A DNA stretch of 64,000 bases from an uncultured Cytophagales bacterium (GTDB lineage: Bacteria; Bacteroidota; Bacteroidia; Cytophagales; Cyclobacteriaceae): contig CAJXNP010000016.1 in assembly GCA_913057175.1 (NCBI GenBank), positions 1 to 64,000 of the forward strand. The letters run 5' to 3'. Shown here in pieces: positions 8,581 through 18,130 of this stretch. The notes beneath the pieces were generated by a model, which searched no databases, was not told the DNA's origin, and saw only the letters and a list, made by a program, of their open reading frames with translations. A program made the translations under genes and the position numbers. Every line of letters begins with the position of its first letter. The stretch's first letter is position 1.

Positions 8581-10821
8581 ATGATTAAAGTGGTATTGAA
8601 ATATATAATTGTTTGGGCACTGATATGTTCAGTTTTCTCCTGTCAAGAAGAGAAAAATGGATTATTGGTAAACAACCTGGAGGAATTCGATCAGGCAGTA
8701 GCGAATATCAAACCTGGAGAGACCATAACCATGGCCAATGGAACCTGGAAAGATGTGGAGCTGCAGCTGACAGGAATAGGAGAAGATGGGAAACCAATAA
8801 AATTGCAGGCCGAGACTCCGGGAAAAGTTATAATTTCAGGTCAATCAAATCTTTCTTTTTCAGGAGAATTTATTGAGATATCCGGGCTTGTTTTCAAAGA
8901 CGGATACACACCTACGAGTGCAGTCATCTCTTTTAGAACCGATGTTGACGAAGTAGCCAATAACTCACGTGTAACGAATTGTGTCATTGACGGATTCTCC
9001 AACCCTGAGCGGTTTACCGGCGACCATTGGGTGCTGATGTATGGCAAGAACAATCGCTTTGACGCAAATTCATTGATTGGAAAAGTGAACCGGGGTGTCA
9101 CCATGGCGGTGAAAATGGACACGGAGGCAAGTCAGGAAAATCATCACATCATTGAAAACAATTACTTTGGGCCTCGTCCTGTTTTTGGATCCAATGAAGG
9201 CGAAACATTACGAATCGGTACGAGCCATTTTTCAAGGTTAAATTCAAATACCATTATTCGAAACAACTATTTCGACCGGGTAAATGGTGAACACGAAATT
9301 ATTTCCAGTAAAGCGTGTGGCAACGAGTTTACAAATAATGTATTCTTCGAATGTCAGGGAACACTCACCATGAGACACGGTACGAACACATTGGTCGAGA
9401 ACAATTATTTCCTCGGAAATGGAAAGCCCAATACAGGTGGTATCAGGATAATCAATGAATACCAAACAGTAAGAAAAAATTACCTCGCTGGCTTGACCGG
9501 TCGGCGGTTCAGAGGTGCACTGGTCATCATGAACGGTGTACCAAACTCTCCACCTAACAGGTACAACCAGGTGGTGGATTCATACATGGAGAATAATATC
9601 GTGGTGAACTGTGACTACATCCAATTGTGTGCAGGAAGTGACGAAGAGAGATCAGCTACACCGGTAGGATCAACCTTCAAAAACAATCTGATTCTTGGCA
9701 ATACAAATCCAAATCCTTTTACCATCTACGATGACGTTTCCGGAATCGAATTTTCAGGAAACAGGATGAGTGAAGGCTTAAACCCGCCATTTAAAGAAGG
9801 GTTTGAAACGGTTCCATTGGAATTGACTAAGAATGAAAATGGACTTCTGGCGCCTTCGTCAGAACTGGTTGATCGAATCGAATTTGGGCCAATAAAACTG
9901 CCCGTTACCAAAGAAGAAGTTGGGGCTAGCTATTATCCCAAACGTGAAATTCAGGGATCATTTGGTGTAGGAAATAAGACCACAGTAGCTCCGGGAACCA
10001 ACACATTGTTACATGCAATTGAAAGCAGTCAATCAGGCGATATCCTGATCCTGAAAAATGGCGGTGAGTATGTTATGACAAAATATGCATTGGTCAATCA
10101 TCCATTAACTATTCAGTCGGAAGAAGGTGAAAAAGCGGTGATCTTATCCGAGCGACAAAGCTTTTTCAGAATACAAAATGGTGGGGCACTTCAATTCAAA
10201 AACATTGTTTTTGATGGCGCAAGCTCGCCCGATCAATCAGGAAACAATGTCATCACCACCACCTATTCGATGAATCAAAACTATGCTTTGGTCATTGAGG
10301 ATTGCGAAGTGAAAGATTTGGATAAAAACCATTCCTTTGATTTCATCAAACCAGCCAAGTACACCTTTGCTGATTCTGTAATAATTGTCAATTCCAAATT
10401 CACCAATCTAACCGGCTCTGTCCTGACGCTGGACATGGAGGTGGAAGATATTGGGAATTACAATGCAGAAAACATAAAAATAATCGGATCCACTTTTACG
10501 GATGTACAACATGAAATTGCAAATGTCTACAGGGGAGGAACCGACGAAAGTACGTTTGGTCCTATCATGACAGTCAAGGATATCCAGGTTTCAAATTGCG
10601 GACATGGCAAACGGAACAGTGCGAATGCAACATGGAGATTCCATGGTGTTCAGGACCTTGAGGTGAACAATGTTCAGCTAACAAATAGTAAAGGAATGGA
10701 CCTGTTCATGACCGTGGGCGAGCCAATCACCAAATTATCCAATATCACCTTCAATAATTCTGAAGGATTGAAAACCAACAATGAGCCTTACGAGGCTGAG
10801 AACATAGTTGTCAAAAAATGA
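8581..10821 (+). CDS. PL6 family alginate lyase (lipoprotein)
   Basis: A 746-residue two-domain parallel beta-helix lyase of the PL6 (chondroitinase B-like) family. The lipoprotein signal ends at Cys21 (SVFSC). The N-terminal beta-helix has the typical opening MANGTWKDVELQLTGIGEDG. The catalytic region EIISSKACGNEF...TLTMRHG places Lys244 and Arg265 at the same 21-residue spacing as the catalytic pair of characterised PL6 alginate lyases. A second beta-helix domain (about 470-746) matches the longer two-domain type. The end overlaps the next gene by 4 nt (ATGA), so the two are translationally coupled. It would cut alginate at the cell surface or in the periplasm. Confidence 0.93.
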   Translation: MIKVVLKYIIVWALICSVFSCQEEKNGLLVNNLEEFDQAVANIKPGETITMANGTWKDVELQLTGIGEDGKPIKLQAETPGKVIISGQSNLSFSGEFIEISGLVFKDGYTPTSAVISFRTDVDEVANNSRVTNCVIDGFSNPERFTGDHWVLMYGKNNRFDANSLIGKVNRGVTMAVKMDTEASQENHHIIENNYFGPRPVFGSNEGETLRIGTSHFSRLNSNTIIRNNYFDRVNGEHEIISSKACGNEFTNNVFFECQGTLTMRHGTNTLVENNYFLGNGKPNTGGIRIINEYQTVRKNYLAGLTGRRFRGALVIMNGVPNSPPNRYNQVVDSYMENNIVVNCDYIQLCAGSDEERSATPVGSTFKNNLILGNTNPNPFTIYDDVSGIEFSGNRMSEGLNPPFKEGFETVPLELTKNENGLLAPSSELVDRIEFGPIKLPVTKEEVGASYYPKREIQGSFGVGNKTTVAPGTNTLLHAIESSQSGDILILKNGGEYVMTKYALVNHPLTIQSEEGEKAVILSERQSFFRIQNGGALQFKNIVFDGASSPDQSGNNVITTTYSMNQNYALVIEDCEVKDLDKNHSFDFIKPAKYTFADSVIIVNSKFTNLTGSVLTLDMEVEDIGNYNAENIKIIGSTFTDVQHEIANVYRGGTDESTFGPIMTVKDIQVSNCGHGKRNSANATWRFHGVQDLEVNNVQLTNSKGMDLFMTVGEPITKLSNITFNNSEGLKTNNEPYEAENIVVKK

Positions 10822-13058
10822 AGAAATTAATGACTATACTCATAGTTCCTCTGATCCTGCTTTGTGAGAAATCACAAAGTCAGGATTCAGAAAACGAACA
10901 CCCTAATCTTATCCTCACCGAGGAAGGGGTTCAGGAAATGCGAGCTAGTCTTGGTAAGATCCCATTATTTGATCAGTCAGTTAGTGAAGTGCGTGAGCAG
11001 GTAGATGCTGAAATTGAAAGCGGAATTGAAGTTCCCATTCCAAAAGATCTGGCCGGAGGATACACCCATGAACAGCACAAGGCCAATTTTTTCACGATGC
11101 AAAAAGCAGGTGTACTTTTCCAGATTACCGGAGAAGAGAAATACGCCATTTACATCCGCGATATGCTACTGGAGTATGCTAAAATGTATCCAACACTGGA
11201 TAAGCATCCTGCAGAAAGATCTTATGCCAGAGGAAAGCTGTTCTGGCAATGTCTGAATGATGCCAACTGGCTGGTGTATACAGCGCAAGCATACGATTGC
11301 ATTTACGACTGGCTGGATGAAGAAACCGTCGCAAAACTCAATAGCGAGTTATTTCGGCCATTTGCGGACTATATATCCATTGAAAACCCAAAGTTTTTTA
11401 ATCGACTGCATAATCACAGCACGTGGGGAAATGCCGGGGTAGGAATGATTGGATTGGTAATGAATGATGAAGAGTTGGTCGATCGCGCACTTTATGCTTT
11501 TGATGTGGAAAGTGAGTCGGGTTTGATTGATAATGATGGTGGTTCGCTGAATCTTCAAGGTTACAAAGAAGGGGGCTTCCTCGCGCAGATTGACCACTCT
11601 TTTTCTCCTGACGGCTATTACACGGAGGGGCCCTATTACCAGCGATATGCCATGTACCCTTTCCTGATTTTCGCTCAGGGCTTGGCCAACAAAAAGCCTG
11701 AATTGAAAATACTTGAATATCGGGATGGGCTGTTGATCAAGTCTGTTTATGCGTTGATCAATCAAACAAATGCCCAAGGGGAGTTTTTCCCGATCAATGA
11801 TTCGCAAAAAGGAATGTCCCTTGCATCCAGGGAATTGGTGAATGCCGTGAGCATGGCCTACTATTATGGCGGAAATGATCCCGGATTATTATCTATCATT
11901 AAAGAGCAGGGTCGCGTACCACTCAATGATTCCGGGCTTGCGGCTGCTAAAGGCATTGCCGAAGGAAAAGCTCAACCCTACCCATATAAAAGCATCGAGC
12001 TAAGCGATGGCGCCGCTGGTGATGAAGGGGCGATAGGCATCATTCGGGCAGATAATTTGACGTTGGTCATGAAATACGCCAAACACGGCATGGGGCATGG
12101 TCATTTCGACCGCCTTGGTTTCCTTCTTTACGATGGGTATGGTGAAGTTATTCAGGATTATGGCTCTGCCCGGTGGGTAAACATTGAGCACAAAGATGGG
12201 GGAGGGTATCTGAATGAAAACCACAGTTGGGCAAAGGAAACGATTGCCCATAATACGTTGGTGGTGGATAAGGACTCGCATTTTGATCATAATGTGAAAG
12301 AAGCGGATAAAACAGCCGCCACACCTTATTATTTCTTACCCGGGGAAAAAGTGCAGATTGTCAGTGCCAAAGAAACAAATGCCTATCCGAATGTTGAGAT
12401 GCATCGCACCATGGCAGTGGTAGAAATTGAGGAATTGGAAAATCCACTGATCATCGACCTGTTCTCGGTGCAGGCTCTGGAAGGCACAAGGTATGATTTA
12501 CCGCTTTACTATCTGGGTGATATCATGTCTTCCAATCAGGAATTTGAAACCAACAATATCCTCCAACCAATGGGGGAGCATGACGGATATCAGCACTTGT
12601 GGCAGGAAGCCCAAACAAAAACCAACGGTGAAGTATTTCAATTTACCTGGTTTAACCACAAGAATTTCTTCACCATGAACTCGGTAGCACGTCAGGGTGA
12701 TGAGGTTCTTTTAACAAGAATTGGGGCCAATGATCCACATTTTAACCTCAGAAGAGATCCTGGATTAATTCTCAGGAGGACGGGTGGCAATACATTGTTT
12801 GCTAGCCTGTATGAGATGCATGGTCAATACAGCTACTCAGACGAGATTCCCATTAATTCCTTTACTTCCATTGCAAATCTGGAAATTATTCATGAAGCGA
12901 AAGACTATGCGGTTATTCAATTTCAACTAAAAAGTGGGGAAAAATATCGATTTGCATTTTCGCTCATGGAAAAAGGAGAAAATAGTAAGCATAACATCAA
13001 CGTGGAAGGCTGGTCGCTCGAATGGACAGGAATTTATGATTTTACAAAACTTAAATAA
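10818..13058 (+). CDS. PL17 oligoalginate lyase
   Basis: A 746-residue lyase with a signal peptide (about 1-21), an N-terminal (alpha/alpha)6 toroid (about 60-370) and a C-terminal heparinase II/III-like beta-sandwich (about 390-740). The active-site region LHNHSTWGNAG puts the Asn-His pair at residues 199-200, and DGYYTEGPYYQR (265-276) carries candidate catalytic tyrosines. KHGMGHGHFDRLGF in the sandwich matches the metal and substrate-binding strand of the family. PL17 enzymes are mostly exolytic and release unsaturated monouronate from oligoalginate. Translational coupling to PL6 suggests a matched endo/exo pair. Confidence 0.92.
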   Translation: MKKLMTILIVPLILLCEKSQSQDSENEHPNLILTEEGVQEMRASLGKIPLFDQSVSEVREQVDAEIESGIEVPIPKDLAGGYTHEQHKANFFTMQKAGVLFQITGEEKYAIYIRDMLLEYAKMYPTLDKHPAERSYARGKLFWQCLNDANWLVYTAQAYDCIYDWLDEETVAKLNSELFRPFADYISIENPKFFNRLHNHSTWGNAGVGMIGLVMNDEELVDRALYAFDVESESGLIDNDGGSLNLQGYKEGGFLAQIDHSFSPDGYYTEGPYYQRYAMYPFLIFAQGLANKKPELKILEYRDGLLIKSVYALINQTNAQGEFFPINDSQKGMSLASRELVNAVSMAYYYGGNDPGLLSIIKEQGRVPLNDSGLAAAKGIAEGKAQPYPYKSIELSDGAAGDEGAIGIIRADNLTLVMKYAKHGMGHGHFDRLGFLLYDGYGEVIQDYGSARWVNIEHKDGGGYLNENHSWAKETIAHNTLVVDKDSHFDHNVKEADKTAATPYYFLPGEKVQIVSAKETNAYPNVEMHRTMAVVEIEELENPLIIDLFSVQALEGTRYDLPLYYLGDIMSSNQEFETNNILQPMGEHDGYQHLWQEAQTKTNGEVFQFTWFNHKNFFTMNSVARQGDEVLLTRIGANDPHFNLRRDPGLILRRTGGNTLFASLYEMHGQYSYSDEIPINSFTSIANLEIIHEAKDYAVIQFQLKSGEKYRFAFSLMEKGENSKHNINVEGWSLEWTGIYDFTKLK

Positions 13059-13067
13059 AAATACGAA

Positions 13068-13445
13068 ATGAAAAGAAATAGCGAGAAATACATACTAACA
13101 GACAACATGGAATGGGAAGAGCTTGGCGGAGGAGTGTCCAGAAAGATGTTGGGCTATGACAATCAGATCATGATGGTATTAGTAAAATTTGAAAAAGGCG
13201 CTGAAGGCACACCTCACCAACATTTTCATACACAGGCAACTTATTGTGCCAAAGGGAAATTTGAATTTGAGATCGATGGCCACAAGCAGGTGATAAAAGC
13301 AGGTGACGGTGTTTACATGGAACCCAATCTGTTACATAGCGCTGTTTGTCTTGAGGAAGGAATATTGATCGATACATTCAGTCCTGTACGGGAAGATTTT
13401 CTGGATGGGTCCGGAGTTTCTTATTTCGGTAACAAGGAAGACTAA
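13068..13445 (+). CDS. kdgF: KdgF-like cupin, unsaturated uronate ring-opening enzyme
   Basis: A 125-residue single-domain cupin. The metal-binding motif 1 is PHQHFHTQATYCAKGKFEFE (histidines in H-x-H arrangement), and motif 2 is YMEPNLLHSAVCLEEG. KdgF proteins convert 4,5-unsaturated monouronate from pectin or alginate into the linear ketouronate more quickly than it forms spontaneously. No signal peptide is present. It lies 9 nt after the PL17 gene, exactly where the product of that exolyase would need to be opened. Confidence 0.9.
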   Translation: MKRNSEKYILTDNMEWEELGGGVSRKMLGYDNQIMMVLVKFEKGAEGTPHQHFHTQATYCAKGKFEFEIDGHKQVIKAGDGVYMEPNLLHSAVCLEEGILIDTFSPVREDFLDGSGVSYFGNKED

Positions 13446-13472
13446 ATCAGGTGATAACCTAAAAAACTAAAA

Positions 13473-14735
13473 ATGAAAGTAAAAGGATTAAGATGGTGGA
13501 TTATTGGGCTGGTTTGTCTGGCTACGATCATCAATTACATTGATCGGTCAGCGCTTTCAATCATGTGGCCTGACATTTCAGAAGATCTGGGCATGAGCAA
13601 AAATGATTATGCCCTCATCCTGAATGTATTTTTGGTGGCGTATGCCATTGGGCAATCCGTTTCCGGAAAGATGTTTGATAAAATCGGAACGAAAGCTGGT
13701 TTTGTTGTCTCTATTACGGTTTGGGGTATCGCTACCGCGCTGCATGCATTGGCCCGGGGTGTTTTGTCCTTCAGCTTATTCCGGGTGCTCCTTGGTTTGG
13801 GTGAAGCCGGTAACTGGCCCGGCGCTGTCAAAAGCAATGCGGAGTGGTTCCCTGTCAATGAACGAGCTTTTGCACAAGGAATATTCAATTCCGGGGCAGC
13901 AATGGGGTCCATCGTCGCGCCACCATTGATAGCTGTTGTTTGGGTGGCCATAGGCTGGAAAATGACCTTTTTACTATTGGGATTGCTTGGTATAATTTGG
14001 GTAATTCCCTGGGTTATATTTAATAAAAACCTTCCGGCAAAACATAAGTGGATCACCGACGAGGAAAGGAAATACATTCTGGCCGGTTTGGAGCAAAAAG
14101 AAGAAGATGAGCAAAAGCCCGGATTGAGCATGACACAAATCCTGTCCCACCGTGAATCCTGGGCGGTACTTGCCTCAAGGTTTTTTGTTGAGCCTATTTG
14201 GTGGCTGTTTGTAGGCTGGATGCCCATCTATCTGGCAGATGTTTATGGATTTGATGTCAAAGAAATAGGTCTGATGGCATGGGTGCCATATGTAGGGGCC
14301 GCTTTGGGCAGCCTTTCCGGAGGGTACTTTTCCGGACGTTTGATGACCAACGGGGCGACTGTAGACAAGGCTCGTAAAAAGACCGTGTTGGTAGGATGTG
14401 TGATCATGTTTTTAGGTTTGATTGCTACCATTTTGGCAGCTGATACAGCCATAAAATTTGTGGTCATTGTAGCGGCTGTGTTGTACGGATTTCAATTTGT
14501 CATCTCCAATATTCAAACTATTCCAAGTGATTTGTTTAGTGGAAAATCGGTTGGCTCGTTGGCCGGACTTGGAGGAACTGTCGGAATTTTCTCTGTGATT
14601 ATCATGAACTTTTTGGTTCCATTCATCACAGACAATTATTCCTATACACCAATTTTTATAATGATCGCTGTGTTTGTCCCGTTGGGATACCTTTCGATCA
14701 GTTTTTTTGCAAAAGAAATTAAGCCGATTGGCTAA
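13473..14735 (+). CDS. MFS hexuronate-type transporter
   Basis: A 420-residue inner-membrane major facilitator of the anion:cation symporter (ExuT-like) type, with about 12 hydrophobic segments. The family start is visible: RWWIIGLVCLATIINYIDRS, followed by LGMSKNDYALILNVFLVAYAIGQ and GKMFDKIGTKAG. The RVLLGLGEAGNWPGAVKSNAEWFP segment is the clearest signature of this family. It sits between KdgF and two dehydrogenases in the alginate operon. The likely cargo is the unsaturated monouronate or its ketouronate (DEH). Confidence 0.9.
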   Translation: MKVKGLRWWIIGLVCLATIINYIDRSALSIMWPDISEDLGMSKNDYALILNVFLVAYAIGQSVSGKMFDKIGTKAGFVVSITVWGIATALHALARGVLSFSLFRVLLGLGEAGNWPGAVKSNAEWFPVNERAFAQGIFNSGAAMGSIVAPPLIAVVWVAIGWKMTFLLLGLLGIIWVIPWVIFNKNLPAKHKWITDEERKYILAGLEQKEEDEQKPGLSMTQILSHRESWAVLASRFFVEPIWWLFVGWMPIYLADVYGFDVKEIGLMAWVPYVGAALGSLSGGYFSGRLMTNGATVDKARKKTVLVGCVIMFLGLIATILAADTAIKFVVIVAAVLYGFQFVISNIQTIPSDLFSGKSVGSLAGLGGTVGIFSVIIMNFLVPFITDNYSYTPIFIMIAVFVPLGYLSISFFAKEIKPIG

Positions 14736-14774
14736 ATCAATAATATTAATTAATCACTAATCGATAATGTAATC

Positions 14775-15542
14775 ATGGGAAAAGAACAAGGAATTAAAGT
14801 AGCAATAGTAACCGGAGCAACCGGTGGTATCGGATTTGAGGTAGCCAGGAGGTTAGGAAAAGATGGGTATACTGTCATTTTGAATGGCATCGAGGACGAG
14901 GCCGGAGCTAAGAGAGTGGAGGAATTGGCAAGCGAAGGAATTACAGCCGAATATTATGGTTTTGATGTGACCAATGAAGATGAAGTAAATTCAAATATTA
15001 AGGCCATTGGAGAAAAATATGGAAGAATTGATGTGCTGGTCAATAACGCTGGTGGTTTAGGCGGAAGGTCACGGTTTGAAGAAATGACCACTGAATTTTA
15101 CAGAAAAGTGATGGCACTTAACCTGGATTCTGTGTTTTTTACATCAAGGGCAGCTATTCCATACCTTAAGAAAGGAGAAGATCCTACCATTATCAACTAC
15201 ACCTCGAATGCTGGGTGGAATGCCGGAGGACCGGGAGCCGGAATCTATGGGACATCTAAAGCGGGTGTTCACGCCATAACAAGGGCCTTGGCGAAAGATC
15301 TGGCAGAATATGGAATCAGGGTCAATGCCGTATCACCTGGAACCATTGATACGCCATTTCATGCTCAGATTAAATCTACTAAGCCGGATGTATTTGCTTC
15401 ATGGAAGAACAATATTCTGTTGGGAAGGTTAGGCCAGCCTGAAGAAGTAGCATCAGTGGTCTCATTCTTAGCAGGTAAAGATGCTTCCTTCCTTACTGCC
15501 GAAACAATCCAGGTAGGGGGCGGTCAAGCTCTGGGAATATAA
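14775..15542 (+). CDS. SDR oxidoreductase, candidate DEH reductase 1
   Basis: A 255-residue classical short-chain dehydrogenase. The cofactor motif is TGATGGIGFEV (residues 14-24), NNAGG follows in strand 4, and the catalytic Tyr158/Lys162 lie in YGTSKAG. The C-terminus VGGGQALGI is typical of the FabG-like class. In alginate operons such enzymes reduce DEH to 2-keto-3-deoxygluconate with NAD(P)H. A second SDR follows, so one may be the DEH reductase and the other may act on a different keto-uronate; the sequence does not decide which. Confidence 0.85.
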   Translation: MGKEQGIKVAIVTGATGGIGFEVARRLGKDGYTVILNGIEDEAGAKRVEELASEGITAEYYGFDVTNEDEVNSNIKAIGEKYGRIDVLVNNAGGLGGRSRFEEMTTEFYRKVMALNLDSVFFTSRAAIPYLKKGEDPTIINYTSNAGWNAGGPGAGIYGTSKAGVHAITRALAKDLAEYGIRVNAVSPGTIDTPFHAQIKSTKPDVFASWKNNILLGRLGQPEEVASVVSFLAGKDASFLTAETIQVGGGQALGI

Positions 15543-15605
15543 GAGCCAGGTAAAGCAGTGGATCATCCGCTGTTTTTGAATAATTTAAACTTAATATCAT
15601 ACGAT

Positions 15606-16358
15606 ATGAATCTAAAAGGGAAAGTAGCTGTAGTTACAGGGGGAGCACGGGATATTGGTCAGGCGATCTGTATCAAGCTGGCAAAAGAAGGAGCCAAAGT
15701 GGTTGTGAACTACTTTGGCAGTAAGAAGGATAGTATAGATACATTGGCAGCAATAGAAGCTGTAGGTGGTGAGGCCATCGCCGTTCAGGCTGATGTAACC
15801 AAACAAAAAGATATCGACAACCTGGTCGCTAAGACTAAAGAGGCTTTTGGTGAAAAGGTACACATCCTTGTGAACAATGCAGGTGGCCTTTTTGCCAGAA
15901 AAACCATCGAAGAGATTGATGAAGACTTCTATAACCTGGTGATGGATGTCAATTTCAAAGGTACCGTATTTGTCACGAAAGCCTTCAAGACATTGATGGG
16001 AGAGGGTGCTTCCATTATCAACCTGGCATCCCAGGCAGGACGAGATGGAGGAGGCGCAGGATCTGCCATTTACGCTTCTTCGAAAGGAGCAGTGATGACC
16101 TTAACCCGAAACTGGGCGAAAGAATTTGGCCCACAGGGTATCAGGATCAATGCCGTTTGTCCGGGTTTGATCGGTACGAAATTCCATGATGATTTTACCA
16201 AGGATGAAGTAAGGGCCAAAGTTGCCGGAAGTACACCATTGAGGCGAGAGGGCAGGGCTGATGAAGTAGCAGATCTGGTTGCTTACCTAGCAAGCGACGA
16301 GTCATCGTTCCTGAATGGGAATAATGTTGATATAAATGGAGGTTTGGCCTTTTCTTAA
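15606..16358 (+). CDS. SDR oxidoreductase, candidate DEH reductase 2
   Basis: A 250-residue short-chain dehydrogenase. I chose the ATG at 15606 because it puts the canonical MNLKGKVAVVTGG at the N-terminus; an upstream in-frame ATG at 15558 would add 16 non-homologous residues. The motifs are TGGARDIGQ (cofactor), NNAGGLFARK, and YASSKGA with Tyr156/Lys160. It differs clearly from the preceding SDR, so the pair is not a recent duplication. It directly abuts the next gene. The role is most likely DEH or related keto-uronate reduction. Confidence 0.85.
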   Translation: MNLKGKVAVVTGGARDIGQAICIKLAKEGAKVVVNYFGSKKDSIDTLAAIEAVGGEAIAVQADVTKQKDIDNLVAKTKEAFGEKVHILVNNAGGLFARKTIEEIDEDFYNLVMDVNFKGTVFVTKAFKTLMGEGASIINLASQAGRDGGGAGSAIYASSKGAVMTLTRNWAKEFGPQGIRINAVCPGLIGTKFHDDFTKDEVRAKVAGSTPLRREGRADEVADLVAYLASDESSFLNGNNVDINGGLAFS

Positions 16359-17126
16359 ATGGGTCAAACTTCCCTGGATATATTTTCAGGGATCATTTTA
16401 GTCGCAGTTGGAGTAATCTCTGGTTTTCTGAATGTGGCGGCAGGAGGTGGTTCCTTGTTGACATTGCCGATGATGATATTCATGGGGCTGACTCCTAATT
16501 TTGCAAACGCTACCAACCGGGTAGCGATTCTTATGCAGAATGTATTTGCTATCAGGAAATTTAAAACGTCCGGATTGGTTGATGGGAAGTACAGCATTTA
16601 TTTAGGATTGGCCGCTATTCCGGGTGCAGTTTTAGGAGCGCTGCTGGCAGTGGATATCAAAGGTGAATTGTTCGCCCGGATCCTGTCAGTTGTCATGATC
16701 ATCGTTGGGGTAACAATCCTGATGGGTAAAACAAGGCTTGCTATCAGAAAAAAGGAATCGGATGCCATTAGAGCCAATTGGATATCGATTTCAAGCTTTT
16801 TCCTGATAGGGATATATGGTGGCTTTATTCACGCCGGGGTAGGGTTTATCATCATTCTGGCCCTGGAATTACTGGGGCATAGTTCCATGGCAAAAATTAA
16901 TAGCATTAAAGTCATCGTCGCATTTATTTACACTTTGACTGTTGTATTGGTTTTTGCAATAGGGAATGTAATTAACTGGAAATACGGCCTGACCCTTGCT
17001 ATCGGAACCTCCATTGGTGGATGGCTGGGAAGCTATTTTTCGATCAAAAAAGAAGACAAATGGATAAAGAGGTTGCTCTTTTTAACCATACTGGGGCTTT
17101 CGATAAAGCTCTGGTTTTATCATTAA
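16359..17126 (+). CDS. TauE/SafE family membrane permease
   Basis: A 255-residue integral membrane protein with about eight hydrophobic segments. The family hallmarks are GVISGFLNVAAGGGSLLTLPMMIFMG near the N-terminus (read as two overlapping blocks), the ATNRVAILMQN motif, and IGIYGGFIHAGVGFIIILALELLG in the second half. TauE/SafE proteins export or take up sulfonates, sulfite or organic acids. The start codon immediately follows the stop of the SDR, so it is part of the alginate catabolic transcript. An organic-acid or uronate role is an inference from context only. Confidence 0.85.
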   Translation: MGQTSLDIFSGIILVAVGVISGFLNVAAGGGSLLTLPMMIFMGLTPNFANATNRVAILMQNVFAIRKFKTSGLVDGKYSIYLGLAAIPGAVLGALLAVDIKGELFARILSVVMIIVGVTILMGKTRLAIRKKESDAIRANWISISSFFLIGIYGGFIHAGVGFIIILALELLGHSSMAKINSIKVIVAFIYTLTVVLVFAIGNVINWKYGLTLAIGTSIGGWLGSYFSIKKEDKWIKRLLFLTILGLSIKLWFYH

Positions 17127-17218
17127 TGTTTGATTAGATGGTAGTGGTGATGAATTATTCTTCTGGAAGTGTGTGTGAAAGATGAATTTGGTAAAATTCA
17201 ATTTGAAATAGCTGGGAC

Positions 17219-18130
17219 TTGAAACATCGGGTAACTCATATTGGGCTATTGATATGTATGATCATTACTTTGGTGATTCATAATACCTGTTCAAGGGAAA
17301 CAGAAAATGGTGTTATGGAAGATTTGGTTCCATGGTGCGTGGTGACCTTTGATTCCATGGAAAGGCCTCCAGCCGAGCGTATTTCCATGCTTAAGGATAT
17401 GGGCTTTACAAAGTATGGATATGAAATGAGGTCCGGATATCCGTTTTATCTGAAGGAAGAGATTGAATTGGCTTATGAAAATGGAATTGAAATCACATCT
17501 GTATTTCTTTGGTTAAATGCCAAAAGAGATAGCATCGGGAAATTAAGTTCTGTTAACAAAAGGATACTTAATATTCTTGAAGACTCAGAGGCAAAACCAA
17601 CTCTATGGTTGAGCATGAGCCAGAATTATTTTGAAGGACTCGATGAGGAGAAGTCCATGAAACTTGCATTAGAGTACGTCAGGTATATTAAAGATAAGGC
17701 AAATGACGTAGGATGTAAAATTGCCTTATATAATCACCATGGCTGGTTTGGAAATCCATATCATCAGGTTGAAATTATTGATTCGTTCAATAGAGGTGCT
17801 CTCACGATGGTTTTTAATTTTCACCATGCACATGATTATATTGATCATTTCCCGGCAATCGTGAGTAAGATTAAGCCCTACCTATCACATGTCAACATCA
17901 ATGGGATGAAAAAACATGGCCCTCAGATATTAACTGTCGGTGATGGAGATTTTGAATACCAAATGGTGAAAACCCTATTGGATGAAGGATATGAGGGCTC
18001 CTGGGGAATTTTAGGCCACGTCGAATCTGAAGATGTTCAAAAAGTCCTTTCTCAAAATGATAATGGGTTTAACAGACTAATTTCTAAATATGAGATAGAA
18101 CTTGATGAAGCGGAGGAGGAAGTATTATGA
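17219..18130 (+). CDS. TIM-barrel lipoprotein, sugar-phosphate isomerase/epimerase-like
   Basis: A 303-residue protein of the xylose-isomerase-like TIM-barrel superfamily. I use the TTG at 17219 because it supplies a lipoprotein signal (Cys25 in NTCSRE); the next in-frame ATG (17258) would cut the signal in half. Barrel features are GFTKYGYEMRSG, KIALYNHHGWFGNPY, VFNFHHAHDYIDHFPAI and HVNINGMKKHG, which supply candidate metal-binding Glu, His and Asp residues. Such a fold normally isomerises or epimerises sugars in the cytoplasm; anchoring it outside the inner membrane is unusual. It overlaps the next gene by 4 nt, an Nramp-like transporter, which suggests a functional pair. Substrate unknown. 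Confidence 0.75.
   Translation: MKHRVTHIGLLICMIITLVIHNTCSRETENGVMEDLVPWCVVTFDSMERPPAERISMLKDMGFTKYGYEMRSGYPFYLKEEIELAYENGIEITSVFLWLNAKRDSIGKLSSVNKRILNILEDSEAKPTLWLSMSQNYFEGLDEEKSMKLALEYVRYIKDKANDVGCKIALYNHHGWFGNPYHQVEIIDSFNRGALTMVFNFHHAHDYIDHFPAIVSKIKPYLSHVNINGMKKHGPQILTVGDGDFEYQMVKTLLDEGYEGSWGILGHVESEDVQKVLSQNDNGFNRLISKYEIELDEAEEEVL

Noticed and set aside
13448-13462. AGGTGATAACCT near 13450 as a third GntR operator
   Set aside because: The spacer between the half-sites is four bases instead of two, so it does not fit the TGGTnnACCA form.
14775-16358. Two tandem SDR genes as a recent duplication
   Set aside because: The cofactor motifs, the region around the active site and the C-termini differ widely. 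They are distinct SDR types.
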